14,389 nt of DNA, taken from contig DAIQOP010000083.1 in NCBI GenBank assembly GCA_036787815.1, positions 1 to 14,389 on the forward strand, written 5' to 3'. This DNA comes from DATBAK01 sp036787815. GTDB lineage: Bacteria; Actinomycetota; Acidimicrobiia; IMCC26256; PALSA-610. The position numbers and the translations under genes are program-made. Every line of letters starts with the position of its first letter. The stretch's first letter is position 1. The notes under the pieces are model-generated. The model made no database searches and had not been told where the DNA came from. It saw only the letters and a list, made by a program, of their open reading frames with translations. This document shows, one piece after another, positions 12,863-14,389 of this stretch.

Positions 12863-14389
12863 GTGGATGCCCCCGCCCTTCCTGCTGCGCTGACCCGGCG
12901 GTTCGAGGGTGTCGTGTTCGATTGGGACGGCACCGCCGTCACCGATCGGGACGCCGACGCCGCAGTGGTGCGCGACGTCGTCGAGATGCTGTGTGCCCGC
13001 GGGGTCGACGTGGTCGTCGTCAGCGGCACGCACGTCGGGAACGTCGACGGCCAGCTCCGCGCCCGCCCGTCGGGGCCCGGCCGGCTCCTGCTCGCGCTGA
13101 ATCGAGGGTCCGAGCTCTTCGAGGTCGACCGTGACGGCCCCCGGCTCGTGGCCGCCCGCGAAGCCACACCCGAAGAAGACGCCGCGCTCACGCTCGCCGC
13201 CGAGCGCACGGTCGAGCATCTCGCGGCGCGCGGTCTCGAAGCGCGCATCGTGTCGCAACGTCTGAACCGGCGCAAGATCGACCTCATCCCGCTGCCCGAG
13301 TGGGACGATCCGCCGAAGGCGAAGATCGACGAGCTCCTGGCCGCGGTCGAGCAACGGCTCCGTGATGCCGGCATCGGGAGTCTCGCCGAGGTCGCCGCGC
13401 TCGCGCTCGACATCGGCCGCGGCGCCGGGCTCGCCGATCCGCGCGTCACGAGCGACGCGAAGCACGTGGAGATCGGGCTCACCGACAAGGCCGATTCGGC
13501 GCGTGCCGTGTTCGCCGCGCTCTGGGCCGACGGCATCGCGCCCGAGCTCGTGCTGATCGGGGGCGACGAGTTCGGCGATCTCGGCGGGCTTCCCGGGAGC
13601 GATTCGCTGATGCTCGTGGCCGAGGCGGCGAACGCGACCGTGTTCTCGGTGGGCAACGAGCCCAACGGTGTGCCCGCGGGCGTGCTGCACCTCGCGGGCG
13701 GGCCGGGCCGCTTTCTCGAGGTCCTCGCCGACCAGTTGCAGCGCCGGTCGGCGCTCCCGTCGGTCGTCGACCGGGCGGGCTGGTCGCTCGTCATCGACCG
13801 GTTCGATCCCGACACCGGACGCGCGCTCGAGGCGTTGCTCACCATTGCCGACGGCGTGATCGGCACGAGCGCGGCGCCGCTCCTCGCGCATCCCGCCGCG
13901 ATGCCCGATGTCGTCGCGGCCGGGATCTACGACGGTGGGGGGCAGTTCACCGACCTCCTCGCGGCGCCACGCTGGGCCCACCTCGAGGGTGAGCTGCAAC
14001 CCGGCGACCGGGTCGTGCGCCGGCTCGATCTGCGCACCGGTGTGCTCGCCGAGGCGATCGACGGATCGACGACGGTACGGTCGGTGCGCTTCTCGTCGCT
14101 CGCTCGCCCGGGTGTCGCCGTGCTGCGCGCCGAGGTCGATCGACCGGAGCGGTCGAGTGCCCTCACCGCGCCCGCCGGTGCGGTGCTCAGCGGCCTCGAG
14201 GAGGGCTACGAGTGGATGGCCACGCGCGGCAACGGAGGCTCGATCACGGCCGCGGCCTGGCAGCAGCGGGCTGCGACCGGTCTCGATCGTGTCGCGGCCT
14301 ACGTGCCCGGCCCCGACGGCGCCGAACCGGATCGCGCCGTCGCGGCGCTCACCGGCGCGCTCGACATCGGTTTCGCCGGCCTGCTCTCC
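12863..14389 (+). CDS. HAD-type phosphatase fused to glycoside hydrolase family 65 domain, 3' end cut by window edge
   Basis: The first 509 residues of a larger protein. Residues about 14-290 are a HAD hydrolase of the trehalose-phosphatase/Cof-like kind: VVFDWDGTAV (Asp20, Asp22), VVSGTHVGNVDGQL, KRKIDLIPLPEW-type core, LTDKADSA (Lys209) and IGGDEFGDLGG (Asp235). From about 304 a GH65 N-terminal domain begins: WSLVIDRFDPDTGRALEALL, PDVVAAGIYDG, then VVRRLDLRTGVLAE and SVRFSSLARPGVAVLRAEV, as in trehalose, maltose or kojibiose phosphorylases. The catalytic GH65 barrel would lie past the right edge. M. tuberculosis Rv2006 (otsB1) has a related HAD/OtsB-GH65 layout. GTG 12863 is the only reasonable nearby start; GAGGAG lies almost against it, whereas the well-spaced ATG 12867 is out of frame and stops after eight codons. 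The role is probably phosphorolysis and dephosphorylation of a storage disaccharide. Confidence 0.85.
   Translation, partial: MDAPALPAALTRRFEGVVFDWDGTAVTDRDADAAVVRDVVEMLCARGVDVVVVSGTHVGNVDGQLRARPSGPGRLLLALNRGSELFEVDRDGPRLVAAREATPEEDAALTLAAERTVEHLAARGLEARIVSQRLNRRKIDLIPLPEWDDPPKAKIDELLAAVEQRLRDAGIGSLAEVAALALDIGRGAGLADPRVTSDAKHVEIGLTDKADSARAVFAALWADGIAPELVLIGGDEFGDLGGLPGSDSLMLVAEAANATVFSVGNEPNGVPAGVLHLAGGPGRFLEVLADQLQRRSALPSVVDRAGWSLVIDRFDPDTGRALEALLTIADGVIGTSAAPLLAHPAAMPDVVAAGIYDGGGQFTDLLAAPRWAHLEGELQPGDRVVRRLDLRTGVLAEAIDGSTTVRSVRFSSLARPGVAVLRAEVDRPERSSALTAPAGAVLSGLEEGYEWMATRGNGGSITAAAWQQRAATGLDRVAAYVPGPDGAEPDRAVAALTGALDIGFAGLLS

Noticed and set aside
12677..13999. Leftward 440-codon frame opposite the HAD-GH65 gene
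   Set aside because: Shadow frame with no recognisable domain; it would also cover the operator region. The rightward frame has HAD and GH65 motifs.

Overview
The window is very GC-rich, densely coding and shows strong G/C bias at codon position 3. With its lipoprotein-anchored sugar ABC system and a gene set resembling the mycobacterial/streptomycete dormancy regulon, it looks like chromosomal DNA of a high-GC actinobacterium. I cannot fix the class; Acidimicrobiia or a related lineage would fit. No rRNA, tRNA, CRISPR array or insertion sequence is visible.

Left half (1-7503), sugar uptake and hydrolysis. Five genes run leftward in one tight operon: an ABC ATPase of the MalK/UgpC/MsmX type (5630-4530), a MalF-type permease (4533-3583), a MalG-type permease (3593-2622) and two tandem paralogous substrate-binding lipoproteins (2611-1181, and 1169 to beyond the left edge). 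Junctions are overlaps of 4 and 11 bp or gaps of about 10 bp. A divergent gene at 5770-7503 encodes a cytoplasmic GH36-type alpha-galactosidase. The 139-bp divergent control region carries spaced copies of CCGATTGG, a likely operator array. The simplest reading is import of an alpha-galactoside, or a related alpha-linked oligosaccharide, followed by hydrolysis in the cytoplasm.

Right half (7504-14389), a dormancy/hypoxia-type gene set. It holds phosphoenolpyruvate synthase (ppsA, 7607-9916, rightward); then, convergent with it, a leftward pair made of an erythromycin-esterase-like protein (12652-11303) and a phosphoribosyltransferase/alpha-beta-hydrolase fusion (11263-9926); then a rightward HAD-phosphatase/GH65 fusion (12863 to beyond the right edge). 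From memory, the closest M. tuberculosis counterparts of three of these are DosR-regulon genes: Rv0571c (phosphoribosyltransferase-hydrolase), Rv2030c (phosphoribosyltransferase-erythromycin esterase) and Rv2006 (HAD/OtsB-GH65). Pyruvate/phosphate dikinase-type genes occur in the equivalent Streptomyces OsdR/DevR region.

Two palindromic sites of the form RGGNC-N4-GNCCY, as expected of DosR/DevR boxes, lie upstream of ppsA and of the HAD-GH65 gene. Each is centred about 67 bp before its start codon. A separate CCGTACGG palindrome array lies in the divergent esterase/HAD-GH65 control region. The main hypothesis is that the right half is a DosR-like regulated carbon-storage and survival module, with the sugar uptake genes next to it.
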